Part shown: piece after piece, positions 23,585 through 34,307 of the stretch
How positions within the stretch are numbered: position 1 is the first letter of the stretch
How the letters are laid out: every line of letters starts with the position of its first letter
Origin: Papaver somniferum
Taxonomy: Eukaryota > Streptophyta > Magnoliopsida > Ranunculales > Papaveraceae
Length of the DNA stretch: 64,000 nucleotides
Direction: 5' to 3'
Assembly: GCF_003573695.1 (NCBI RefSeq)
Contig: NC_039361.1
Span: 94,428,279-94,492,278, forward strand
Position numbers and translations under genes: made by a program
The notes under the pieces: model-generated
Database searches by the model: none
Told to the model about the DNA's origin: nothing
What the model saw: the letters and a program-made list of their open reading frames with translations, nothing else

Positions 23585-23900
23585 GGAAAGTTTAGAGCGA
23601 CTTGATTGGCCAAGAAAAGGGGGTCGGCCAAAAATAAGGCACGACTACACTTCTGGTGAGAGTGTGGCGGCTTTAGAGCGACCTGATTGGTCGATTAAAA
23701 GAGGTTCGGCCAAGCATGGGCGTGGCTACACTTCTGGCGAGAGTGTGGCAGCTTTAGAACGACTTGATTGGTCGATGGGAAGTGGGGCCGACAAGTAATG
23801 GCCAGCCACAACTTATGTGCGCGTGGCGAGTTTAAAGCGACTTGATTGGTTGAAGGAAATAGGGTCGGTTTAGGATGGGGCGTGGCCAATGGCAAGTGGC
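23585..23900 (-). repeat. About 80-bp tandem repeat in C2 LTR, four copies
   Basis: The motif tttagagcgacttgattgg recurs near 23590, 23671, 23753 and 23832 with related flanks (ggcgagagtgtgg). Copies diverge to the right. Confidence 0.75.
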
Positions 23901-24526
23901 TCCTGCTGGCCTAAGGCATGGCCACACCTCCCTTTGATGCTGCGGCTCCCTGTTTTTCTGATTCTGGGCAGGGTTTTGCACCTACTAATCCATGGCGGAT
24001 TAATTTCCTAGTTTTCCTAGGCTTACTTTCGTTAAGCAAGGTCTGGTATATTGCGCGAGGCGCGAAACCCTAACTTCTGCAAGTTAGTCAGGGCAATTGG
24101 TTGAATTATATGTGTTGACACAGAGTTCTTTTAAGTTCATTTCCAGAGAGAAGCATGCTTTTCTGATTGAATACCTTATGCAAAGACCTTATCCTTGATA
24201 TTTAGAAATTCATGCTACTCTGCTGCGAGTGAACACAAATCGTCATGCCATATCAACATTAAGGGTTTGTCCGGGGAACATAGCATAAAAGGCATTCAAA
24301 GGAACTTATATTAAGTGAATATAGGCAAGGCGCTGAAATTTACAGAACATCTGGGATGGTTGCTACATTCGCCAGTCTGGATAAATTTCATGTAGATATA
24401 TTGAACGACTCAATAAATATGCCACCGGAGAGGTTAGCACTCACGGCTTTCTTTCCTTACAGAGTGACGTCACATCAGATGCAAGGTTTTATGATTTTAA
24501 CCCTAAGATAAAAACCACCTTTAACA

Positions 24527-24541
24527 TTAAGTCCCCTGCTT
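24527..24541 (-). other. Polypurine tract of C2
   Basis: The minus strand reads aagcaggggacttaa directly before the LTR start. The same type is present in C1 (57862-57876) and C3 (44576-44590). Confidence 0.75.
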
Positions 24542-24949
24542 AGCACGTAACAGTGGCATTGTTGCGGGGTAAGCATGAGATGGTGAAAGACAAGAGTAAA
24601 ATCGAAAGTGCAAGACGTGAAGAGGTTGCCGAGGAAATTTAACTAACCTTTAGCGAAAGGCATGAGGAATCCGTGGTCCCTGTGTTGGCGGCTCTGAGTA
24701 ATTATGACTTGGCCATAGGGTGTTGGCGTCAGCGCAGAAACTTTGGCTACTGATTGGCAGAGATGGCACTGTGATTTGGTCCGCGAATCGGTGAATGGCG
24801 CTAGCTGTCTAGGTCACGGAACGTATGGAGATGGCTCTGCTTTGAACGGCCAGGATGGCGCTTCCTTGGCTGGTGGGGATGACGCTGCTTTGAACGGCTA
24901 AGATGGTACTAGCTAGGTCATGGAATGGTGGAAACTGGCTTCAGTCCAT

Positions 24950-25270
24950 GGAATGGTGGAAATATGGCGCCGGAACTTTGTCTACCAAATGGTGATGATG
25001 GCATTGGAACTTTGGCTACCAAGCGGTGATGATAGCGCTGAAACTTTGGCTACCAAGCGGTGATGATGGCACTGGAACTTTATCTACCAAGCGGTGATTT
25101 TGGCTACCAAGGGGTGATGATAGCGTTGGAACTTTGGCTTCAAATGGTGATGGTAGCGCTGGAACTTTGGCTACCAAGTGGTGATGATGGCATTGGAACT
25201 TTGGCTACCAAGCGGTGATGATAATGCTGGAACTTTGGCTTTAAATGGTGATGGTTGCGCTGATGGCGTC
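24950..25270 (+). repeat. 34-bp tandem repeat
   Basis: Eight or so copies of a unit of about 34 bp built on ggaactttggctaccaagcg followed by gtgatgatggc and a short linker. Copies differ in length and by point changes. Confidence 0.8.
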
Positions 25271-25344
25271 AGTCCGTGGAATGGTGGAAATGGCACTTGG
25301 AAGGCTTGCTGTCTAGATCATGGGATGCTGGAGCGTTGGCGCTA

Positions 25345-25485
25345 ACTTAACCATAGAGTGCTGGAGTCATGGAGAGTTGGCTTGACCACGGAGTGCTGGA
25401 GCAATGGAGAGTTGGCTTGACCACGGAGTGTTGGAGCCATTGAGAGTTGGCTTGACCACGGAGTGCTGGAGCCATGAAGCGTTTG
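25345..25485 (+). repeat. 35-bp tandem repeat
   Basis: Four copies of a unit of about 35 bp: ccacggagtgctggagc followed by atggagagttggcttga. Confidence 0.8.
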
Positions 25486-27568
25486 TAGGTTGAGCGACTG
25501 GTGTTCCTCGTGCTGGCGCGCTGCTGGTTCGGTCATGGAGCGGAGGTATTGGCACAGTACTTGTTCAGCTATGGAGCATGAGTGTGGTGCGTCCAGTCAT
25601 CTATTCCTGTTCTTTGAGCAATAAGGAATCCTTATTCTGTTCAAACTCTAGAAATTGTGTTCGTATGAAAAGGGGTATCGACCCTCTTTTGTTTTTTGTT
25701 GTTCATCCGGCTCCGTGCTTTCATCTGCAGTATCTGGCTCCTCTTCGTCATTTGTTAGCGGTGGTAGAACGAGCATTAATGGCAACAAAACAACCTCCAA
25801 TAGTTATAATCAGCAGCAAGGAAAGCCAGGAGAACTCAAAGTAGGTGCTCTCGCATGTATCCACCCAACAGTACCATCGATCTTTTCCAGAATGTGTAAT
25901 AAGGTTCTGACTCCAGAAGAATGAGTATCTGACCTCTCCAGTGGATTTCAAAATTTAACAAAATCCATTGACTCTTGGGATGGATGGATGAAATAATGTC
26001 AGGGCTAATCTTGGAGATTGTAGTTGCGTTGTTGGTTCATCCTTGACTTTAGGATATTTGGTACATAGACTTTCTGATTGCGATGATGATATGATGTGGA
26101 TGCTTGTATGGTCGAAATCTTCCGAGCCATTGGGTGAAATAGATGAGTTAAGAGACGTTCCATTGCCGATGTTCTGCTATCAAGTCTTCAACGACTTCGT
26201 TCCAAACGACATCAACTATCTTCTGAATCTTGGGCTATTGCATGGAATGGGATGCGGTAAGCAGTCCCCAGTTATACTTCTGTTAGATCCGATGGCGTGG
26301 CCGGATATGTGAATGTATCTCTGTGGCGGGCTTTCGGAGTCTTTGATGCACGTGTACGGCTTCATGTTAAAAAAATTCTTGCGGCTCGTAAAACTTCAAC
26401 AGTGATGATGTTGAAATCGGGAATAACCTGGTTGAGGGTAGTGAAGGCATGCCATTCTGGTAGTCCCCATGTGTAATTATCTTGAGCCTATTTTCTCGTG
26501 GAAGATGTGCTTCTGCTGCATTCACTGGTAAGGTAGTGACTGCGTTTAAGCTTCTAAATATGAAGGAGGCTTCAATCCCCAGGTGTAGTCTACTTTAATT
26601 GCATCGCCTTGAATCCAAGCCTAAGAGATTTGATAAAATCTTATCATACTCTCCTGGATGTGATGTTGGGATGCTTGGAATATAACATGGAAGAAACATT
26701 CTGGATAACAAAGAGGTAGAAGTGAGAGAGTTATGTCGTTAATCGTGGCTCCCTCTGTCTCTTCAAGAAAAATGTTTCAGCCGCGTATCTGGAGTTATCT
26801 CATGAATGCTTGATTTTTTTCGGGAATGGACCGTGATGAGCAGTCCCCGGTCGCACTTCTCTTTGGTTATTGAAGTTGTTTTCTCTGAGTAGGCTTGGGA
26901 TCCGCCGCGGCCACGTAAAGTATTGCAGGCGCCTTATAGACAGAGAGGTGATGATATTCTTACGCTACACCTTTGAAGGGTGGATGACCTTGTCGTGGCT
27001 ATGACTTTTTGGTGGACCGTGTCTTCTGAGCTTTGACAGTGAAGGGATCCCGTGTAGATCCCCAGTCCCCAAGTCTGGTTTACATGTTTCTAACTTGTAT
27101 GGTCGGTGAGTTGACCACGATAAAGACATCATCTTGCATCCTCACTGGTGACTCTATTACTTCTTCCACGTGAAACTTTGTAGTGGTTGTTGCTATGGAA
27201 AAGATCTTGCTGGTATCGACAAACGAGCAACAACAGTTCTTGGCAGCAGATGTGATCAGAAGAGACTACATCGTCGCAGGAACCAAAATAGGTTGCTTGA
27301 ATTGCATGGGCGTCCATGGAAGCAAAGGGATCGGCTGGATGCGTAAGCGAGTAAACTGTCCACGACCACGAGGTTTGGCGATATGGATCAAAAGTGGCCA
27401 CAACCGCGATCCTTGGTTGGCTGTGATTACGATCCTTGACAGGGAGGAGTGTGGTAGCTACGGTCACGAACCTTGGAAGGAAGGGGTGTGGCGGTTATGG
27501 CACGATCTTTGGCAGGAAGAAGTAGCGTTGAAACTCCTTCGACTCTTGGAGAGGACGTTGAAGCTTAT

Positions 27569-28127
27569 GGACCGTACCCAAACGTATGCACTTGTTGGTT
27601 CAACAATAGTTAACCAAAAGGTTAGCCATATGAGCATTTCATATCAACCATGTTATTATTCACCTTAACTAGTTCAAATGACTTCAAATGAACTAGTTAG
27701 AGAGTTGTTCAATTGCAAAGAAATCTTATGTATTACACAAGAAACAATTGAGGCAAAGATGATTTGATTCACTTGAATCGGTTCATGAACTTTTATATCC
27801 ATGGTTTGCAAACTGCATTCCTTAGTTTTTTAAAGTTTAAGTTCAGAAATCATCTTCAGATATATAACCTTCTCAAGTTCGCAGACTAGGTTCGCGGACT
27901 TAAGTTACCGGATAAGTTTACAAACTCCAGCAGAAATTCTCGAGTATGAGAACTTCGCCGGCTCGCGGACTGAGTTCTCGGATTAGCTTCACGCAAGTAG
28001 TTTGTCAACTCTAGCAGAAGTTCTTGGGTTTGAGAACTTTGGCAGTTCGCGGAATTGGCTCACGCCATTCTTCCGGTTCTCTTGATCAACAAAGTTCGCA
28101 AACTTTGGTTCAAGGAATAGGACTTAT
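27569..28127 (-). repeat. Family B LTR middle fragment, reverse orientation
   Basis: It matches about 29484-30050 of the full reverse B LTR, including the cluster of ttcgcggac motifs. It begins at ccgtacccaaac beside the C2 minisatellite remnant and ends at ggacttata, 22 bp from the primer site of the next LTR. It overlaps by about 220 bp with the B fragment at 13336-14865, so the two are not halves of one LTR. Confidence 0.75.
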
Positions 28128-28149
28128 AAGGTCTTTAACGTATTTGCCT

Positions 28150-28161
28150 GCTCTGATACCA
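28150..28161 (-). other. Primer-binding site next to reverse LTR B
   Basis: The minus strand reads TGGTATCAGAGC, the exact initiator-Met tRNA complement, 2 bp beyond the LTR end at 28164. Only about 22 bp of leader (28128-28149) follows before other sequence. Confidence 0.85.
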
Positions 28162-28163
28162 AT

Positions 28164-30632
28164 TGAAAAAGCGGGGGTACAACAACCACACCCAATATTT
28201 CGCTTAGAAATCTGTATGGACAAAACCCAATATACTTTCTAGAGAATCAACTAGACAGTCAGACTCAATCTAGGTAAAAGTATATCAAAGAGTTTATATC
28301 TCAATCTCTCGATTTGGTATATACTCAAGCAAATAGAAATCTGCGAGTCTTTATCAAATACTAGAGAGATAAGTTGGATGGTACCAAAGACAATTATCCA
28401 AGTTTCAATTAATTTATATCAACAACCAAAAGGTCGAATATTATAATTGATTGAACAACGCACAACCTGTGATATTTCAATTATATAAAAAAATATAATG
28501 CGGAAAAGTAATAACACAGACACCCGAATTTTGTTAACGAGGAAACCGCAAATGCAAAAAAACCCCGGGACCTAGTCCAGATTGAACATGCAATATATTA
28601 AGCCGCTACAGAGACTATCCTACTCCAAGCTAACTTCGGACTGGACTGTTGTTAAACCCCAATCAGTCTGCCACTGATCCAAGGTACAGTTATACTCCCT
28701 ACGCCTCTGATCCCAGTAGGATACTGCACACTTGATTCCCTTAGCTGATCTCACCCACAACTAAGAGTTGCTACGACCCAAAATCGCAGGATTTGACAAT
28801 AAATAAATCTGTCTCACATAGACAAGTCTATCAAAGGATCAATCTGTCTCCCACGGGTAAACCCTAAAGGTTTTGTTCCGTCTTTTGATAATAATCAAGG
28901 TGAACAGGAACCAATTGACAATCCGGTATTATATTCCCGAAGAACATCCTAGAGTTATCAATCACCTCACAACAATCTTAATCGTATGGTAGCGAAACAA
29001 GATGTTGCGTAATCACAAACAATGAGACTAATATATTTGTGATCACTTTTTATATCTTTCCTATAGGAGATATCAATCTCAAGCCAATCAATCTGATTGT
29101 ACTCGTACGATAGAAGATGCAAGATCGGATCACACAACTACAATAAAAGTAGTATCAGTCTGGCTTCACAATCCCAATGAAGTCTTTAAGTCGTTAACCT
29201 GGTTTTAGAAGAAGAAAACCAAAGGTTAAAGGAGAATCGACTCTAGCACGCAAACTAGTTTCACACGTAAGGTGTGGGGATTAGTCTTGCACAATACTAG
29301 ATGTCTCCTTTATATAGTCTTTCAAATTAGGGTTTGCAATCAATGTTAGCTTAGTAACAAAGCATTCAATATTCACCGTTAGATGAAAACCTGATTTAGA
29401 TTCAAACTAATATTTCTCAACCGTTAGATCGAAAACTTAGCTTGTTACACACACTTGACAATGCACGCTTCTAGGTTTGTTAACCGTACCCAAACGTATG
29501 CACTTGTTGGTTCACAATAGTTAACCAAAAGGTTATCCTTATGAGCATTTCATATTAACCATGTTCTTCTTCACCATAACTAGTTCAAATGACTTCAAAT
29601 GAATTAGTTAGAGAGTTGTTCAATTGCAAGGAAATCTTATGTACTACACAAGACACAATTGAAGCAAAGATAATTTGATTCACTTGAATTGGTTCATGAA
29701 CTTTTATTTCCACGGTTTGCAAACTATATTCCTTAGTCCTTTTAAGTTTAAGTTCAGAAATCATCTTCAGATATATAACCTTCTCAAGTTCGCAGACTAA
29801 GTTCGCGGACCTAAGTTACCGGACAGAGTTTACAAACTCCATCAGAAATTCTCGGGTATGAGAACTTCGCCGGTTCGCGAACTGGGTTCGGAGACTGAGT
29901 TCGCGGACTTAGCTTCACGCAAGTAGTTTTTCAACTCCAGCAGAAATTCTCGGGTTTGAGAACTTCGGCAGTTCGCGGACTTGGCTCACTCCATTCTTCC
30001 GGTTCTCTTGATCAACAAAGTTCGCAAACTTTGGTTCAAGGAATATGACTTATACATAAATCTGTTTCCACAACAATTCTTATGTCCACCATTGCTTATG
30101 TAATCTAAACTCTCATTTCAATCATTGAAACATTCTTAGAGGACGTTATATAGTTGTTACACCATTTCTCGTCAAAGCAATTTTCAAGATGATTGAAACA
30201 TATCATGACGTTCATCACATGGTAAAGATAAACTTGATCGAAGCGAAAATCTTACCAACACATATTTCGAGATATAGATAGGCGAGGTATACTCGGCTCG
30301 AAATACCAAATGTGTATAATCCAAGTCTATATATATAGCATACGACTTCTTGTATCAAAGATTAGGAGATAGAGTAGATAGACTTTTGAGTGATAGATAA
30401 GTTCAAGTCTTCACATACCTTTTTGTCGAGAAGTTCCTCCGGTTCCTTGAGTAGTTCTTATACTTATATAATGAATCGCCGTGAAGTCCTTGAGCTCAAC
30501 TACACTTTCTATCCTAGTCCGAGACTTAGCTATAATAGACTAGAAATCAAGACTTATAATTTTGATCACTAATATTGACAAACATGCTTGAGATAGCAAC
30601 GCATGCGAGTTCGACCGGGAAATGCTCTAACA
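28164..30632 (-). repeat. Complete family B copia LTR, reverse orientation
   Basis: On the minus strand it begins TGTTAGAGCATTTCCC (30632) and ends gctttttCA (28164), 2469 bp. A polypurine-tract side lies to its right and a primer-binding site to its left, so it serves as a 3' LTR on one side and a 5' LTR on the other. A forward solo copy is at 6849-9263. Confidence 0.85.
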
Positions 30633-31428
30633 AAAGCTAATACTCCCCCTAAATGTAAGATATGTAGATTTTCAATCCGCACATCTTTGTTATTCCCTTT
30701 GTAGTTTAGATAACCATAAGTATCAATATGGTATGTTACACCCCCTTAATCTATGCTTTACTCTTTCGTTAGATATAACGTTTAAGAACCACTGTCCTTT
30801 CCTTAGTGATACCAAATCACTTGCTTACTCCATATATTTCTCCCCCATTTTTTTACAAAATGACAAAGGTACGAGCAAATAAAAGACAAACAGAAAGGAT
30901 CTTACAAATCTTAAAAGACTTGTAACCTATAAAAGTTAAGCTCGAGGGTTCCACACATCATTTTTAGATAACTAATATCAAAACCAGAACTACAAAGTAA
31001 TTCTGTTTTGATATGTTACCAAGGAAACAATTTCCCAAAGCAATTTTCCTTAATAGTTTAGCAAATTAAAAAAAAACCTAAGCATCTTAGTTCTTTTGCT
31101 AAACCGATTGTAAAAAAACTATCGATTGTTTGACAAGACCAAAATAATGATCAGAATTAACTCTATTTTTCTCATCAGGTTCGACTTATTCAAATAATAA
31201 CTTAGACCTTTCACTTTTAAACAATTAAAGTACTAGGTTGGTGAACTAGCATTTCTTATTAAGGCATTCGATTAGACTTGAATAACTGAAACCTCCACTT
31301 TGATAAGTCTAACTAAGACCAGAATTAACTTAGTTTCTCTTATCCGGAATCGAATTGGACTAAACAATTGATCCCGAAAACTTTTTTCTTAAGCCATAAA
31401 CAATTCATACAAACCGAAAAATCAACTT
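30633..31428 (-). other. 3' internal region of family B element (non-coding)
   Basis: On the minus strand the last bases before the LTR are agggggagtattagcttt, the polypurine tract. The sequence resembles 34440-35220 of the reverse A element, showing that A and B share an internal 3' region. No gene is visible. It is cut at 31428 by insertion of the reverse A element. Confidence 0.65.
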
Positions 31429-34292
31429 TGAAAAGACGAGGGTACCCAAATATACCCCAATCTAAAATTTTTCCACCTATAAGTCCTATCTCCGAAAGTG
31501 ATTGTCTATAGACCGAGTCGAGACAATAAAACTAATCGGTTCACACTTCTTGTGATCGTTTATGGATACGAGATCGAGACAATACGACAACAAAATGACT
31601 TGCATGATTGACTATGGATACAAGATTGAGACAATACAACAACGAAGTATGTTTACTTAATAAATTGTTCGTACTTAAGCAAACACAATAGGATTACTAT
31701 TAAGTAAATAGGAATTAACGTTTGTGTAATTTACTTTAAATTATAATAACAACAATTATAATTGCGGAAAATAAAAGTAAATGACACAACAATATTTTGT
31801 TAACGAGGAAACCGCAAATGCAGAAAAACCCCGGGACCTTGTCCAGAATTTAATACTCTCAGGATTAAGCCGCTATACAAAGTTAAACTAACTTCGCATA
31901 GTTGATACCAAGCAACTAAACCTATAGTTCACTTAGTTCCGTCTGTATCCCTGCGCCTCCAACTTGTTAATAAGTCACGCACTTGGAACAATTCCTTTGT
32001 TTCGTATTCTAAACAGTAAAGGAAAAACAAATATGTTCGGTAACAACTCTTTTAAACCAAGTGATATGAGTTCGACAAAAGGCTCCTCCGCTTATCCCAA
32101 TAAACTCCTTTGTTAGGTCCTTAGATCTATCTAATAAAAACTACCAAAGAAATTGTCAAGATTTTGCAATCAATACTTTTAATCACAAAGAATTGTATTG
32201 ATGCCGATCTACTCAACTAATCAATCCAATCTACCACAAGGATAAACTGATTATAGTTGGATCCTCTTTACCCGAAACAAGTATTGTGCACACTAAAGAT
32301 TATGAACCCAAATCAGAAATATTTTTCGTCTTCAAATCTTCTTATATCTTTAATAAACACCTGCACACAATCAACTTAAATCTCTTGTGATCAACCGCAC
32401 ACAGAACGGAGTCTGTTAACAATGTATTATCACAAGACGTCTTTAGATCTACAAACAACTTAAAGATCCCCGACGAAACTTCGATCTATTTTGAGTGAAT
32501 ATTATATCAGCAGAGAAGATTCTCAAGCATAAACAAACTAGGTGCAATCAAAGTTCCACAACCGTTAGTCAATCAAATCAATCGAAAACTAATAATAAAA
32601 CGCAATTATCTAGTTTCCCACCAACGGTTTTAATAGAGCTTCTCAATCCCAAATAAGTCTTTAAAACGAGCGGCCGTAAGAGATTTCGCCAATTAGGTTA
32701 CTTTCCTCTCCGAATAGGCGGCTCTACCAGTAACAACACAACTAAGTAGTTTTGCTGGCTCTGAGGATTAGTTTGCTCGAAATTCAAACTTTGATATTTA
32801 TAGACCAAGGAAGTTTGGACACCAAGGAATTTCCAAAAACCGAAAATATTCTCGAGATATGCAATATATTTCCAAATTTGGTTTCCATAATTCCTGGAAA
32901 TGTTTTTTCCAAATACTGACCAAAATCTCTTAGAAAATCTCCAACTAGTAAATGCACATTACTAATTTTTATTTTCCAAATATAAAATTAAAAATCTTAA
33001 TTAAAATGTTCTCAATTTATTTTCGATCCAGGATTCTCTCCTTTAGCTATTAAGGAATATCTTTGAACAATAAAAGATAAGCGTTATTGCACACGTTCAA
33101 AGTATGTCGACATCTTTACTTTGTAAGTCCTCTTTCATACTTATAATCTTGGAATTGATTTGCCACACTTCCAAACAAGTTTAGAATTGGTTCATATGAC
33201 TTCCAATAACTATGTGATTGATTATCCTATCAAATCACCAAACATGGGTTTCACGGTTCTACCAAAACAAGTTTCGGTTCTACCTCCAAGTGGGTACTAG
33301 AATTAGTCACGCTAGTTACCAAAACTTGGTTGACTAGGTACTAGGATCGGTTCCCACACATAAATGGTATCTAACTTGTATTTTTTGCACCATGTCCATA
33401 GGATCGGTTCCCAATAACTAAAAACGTGTTGCACATGTTCATAGGATCGGTTCCCAATAACTAGAAACTTGCTGCACCTCTTCCAAGGATCGATTCCCAT
33501 CTTGTGATCGGTTGCACCTCTTACTAGGATCGGTTCCCCTTTGCCTAGAGTTGGTCATACCAATAACACTAAATCGATCATACCGTCTCAGGTGATTACT
33601 TAAGATCGGTTTCACTAATAAAAGTCATGCCAATACAAAAGTCAGGCCTTGTGAATAGTTTTACCAAGAACATAAGCTAGTCATGAGCGGTTATACTAAT
33701 CACACATATTTCTAGTTCAAAAGATATGCAATGAATAATAATACCAATAAGTCTAGCGATTTCCCTTTCGATTTACAAAACAAGTTCACGAATTTACTTC
33801 CTTTAAACGAATGTAAAACATTTTTTCCTAGGATGAAATCTTCACCTCATACTAATACATAATCACAATAGCATTCAAACAATTATGTCGATGTATTATA
33901 TACGAATTTCAAAAGATAAGCGTTATACTTCGTATTGTATTCCTTAATACTACGTCTAACTAGAGTATAATCATTCATAGCTTCGTAATTTTGATTTCAA
34001 TATGCACGACTTGAAAGAGACGTTAGGGAATGAAACAATTCAAGTCAAATATTATTAACCTCAAGTGGAAGGATGATGTCGTCATTGTAGCTCCTTACTT
34101 CTTCACATTCTTCAAGTCTTCACGTAATACTTGTAATGTCTCATATCCTAATACTTTCAAGCTAACCTATACGAAGTTGACTCTAGTATACATAATCAAG
34201 CGACTCTTTAAATGAGTTTTGGTTCACTAAAATATGAAAACCAAACTTTACATACCAACGCTTGGTGGGTTCAACCGAGCTATGCTCTAACA
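31429..34292 (-). repeat. 3' LTR of reverse family A element
   Basis: Minus strand: starts TGTTAGAGCATAGCTC at 34292 and ends cgtcttttCA at 31429, 2864 bp. TATA box on the minus strand at 32795-32802. An array of ggatcggttccc motifs at about 33345-33540. Confidence 0.9.
33340..33545 (-). repeat. Array of ggatcggttccc motifs in LTR A
   Basis: Five copies of aggatcggttccc or a close variant spaced about 46-48 bp apart, each followed by caataactagaaac or similar and a gttgcac block. Same array at 39945-40140. Confidence 0.75.
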
Positions 34293-34307
34293 ATCTTCCC
34301 CTTTGTC
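34293..34307 (-). other. Polypurine tract of reverse family A element
   Basis: Minus strand gacaaaggggaagat directly before the LTR start. Confidence 0.75.

Larger units (their letters stand above)
16220..24526 (-). repeat. Family C LTR of C2, interrupted by a LINE
   Basis: On the minus strand it begins TGTTAAAGGTGGTTTTTATC after the polypurine tract and ends cacccaCA before the primer site. Without the LINE and one target duplication it is about 2.73 kb. It is related to the C1 LTRs: same start, the same ggcatgcc-rich tandem repeats, the same TATA context (minus strand 16587-16594), and the same region around 16230-16400 after the TATA box. Confidence 0.8.
14866..27568 (-). mobile_element. 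Reverse family C (Tat-like gypsy) block, C2: gag remnant, PBS, LTR, PPT, 3' internal sequence
   Basis: Read on the minus strand the block runs: 3' internal sequence (27568-24542), polypurine tract (24541-24527), LTR (24526-16220, containing a LINE), primer-binding site (16213-16197), gag remnant (16137 downward). One LTR thus has internal sequence on both sides. It is flanked by family B LTR fragments on both sides, and a minisatellite unit (gttgaagc type) is found at both ends. This is not a simple insertion. Recombination between tandem elements or insertion of a one-LTR circle could give it. Confidence 0.65.
24542..27568 (-). other. C2 3' internal sequence, no intact gene
   Basis: This 3 kb lies on the polypurine-tract side of the LTR. 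It contains two tandem repeats (24950-25270 and 25350-25480) and, on the minus strand near 26510-26330, a decayed stretch (TWGLPEWHAF, then DFNIITVEVLRAAR) similar to one in the gag remnant at 15200. Short open frames such as 26043-26312 and 27183-27560 on the plus strand show no recognised domain. I find no PMD gene here, unlike C1 and C3. Confidence 0.5.

Noticed and set aside
25578..27668. A host gene in the 3' part of the C2 block
   Set aside because: Short frames in different phases, no recognised domain, and partial similarity to the gag remnant on the other side of the LTR.
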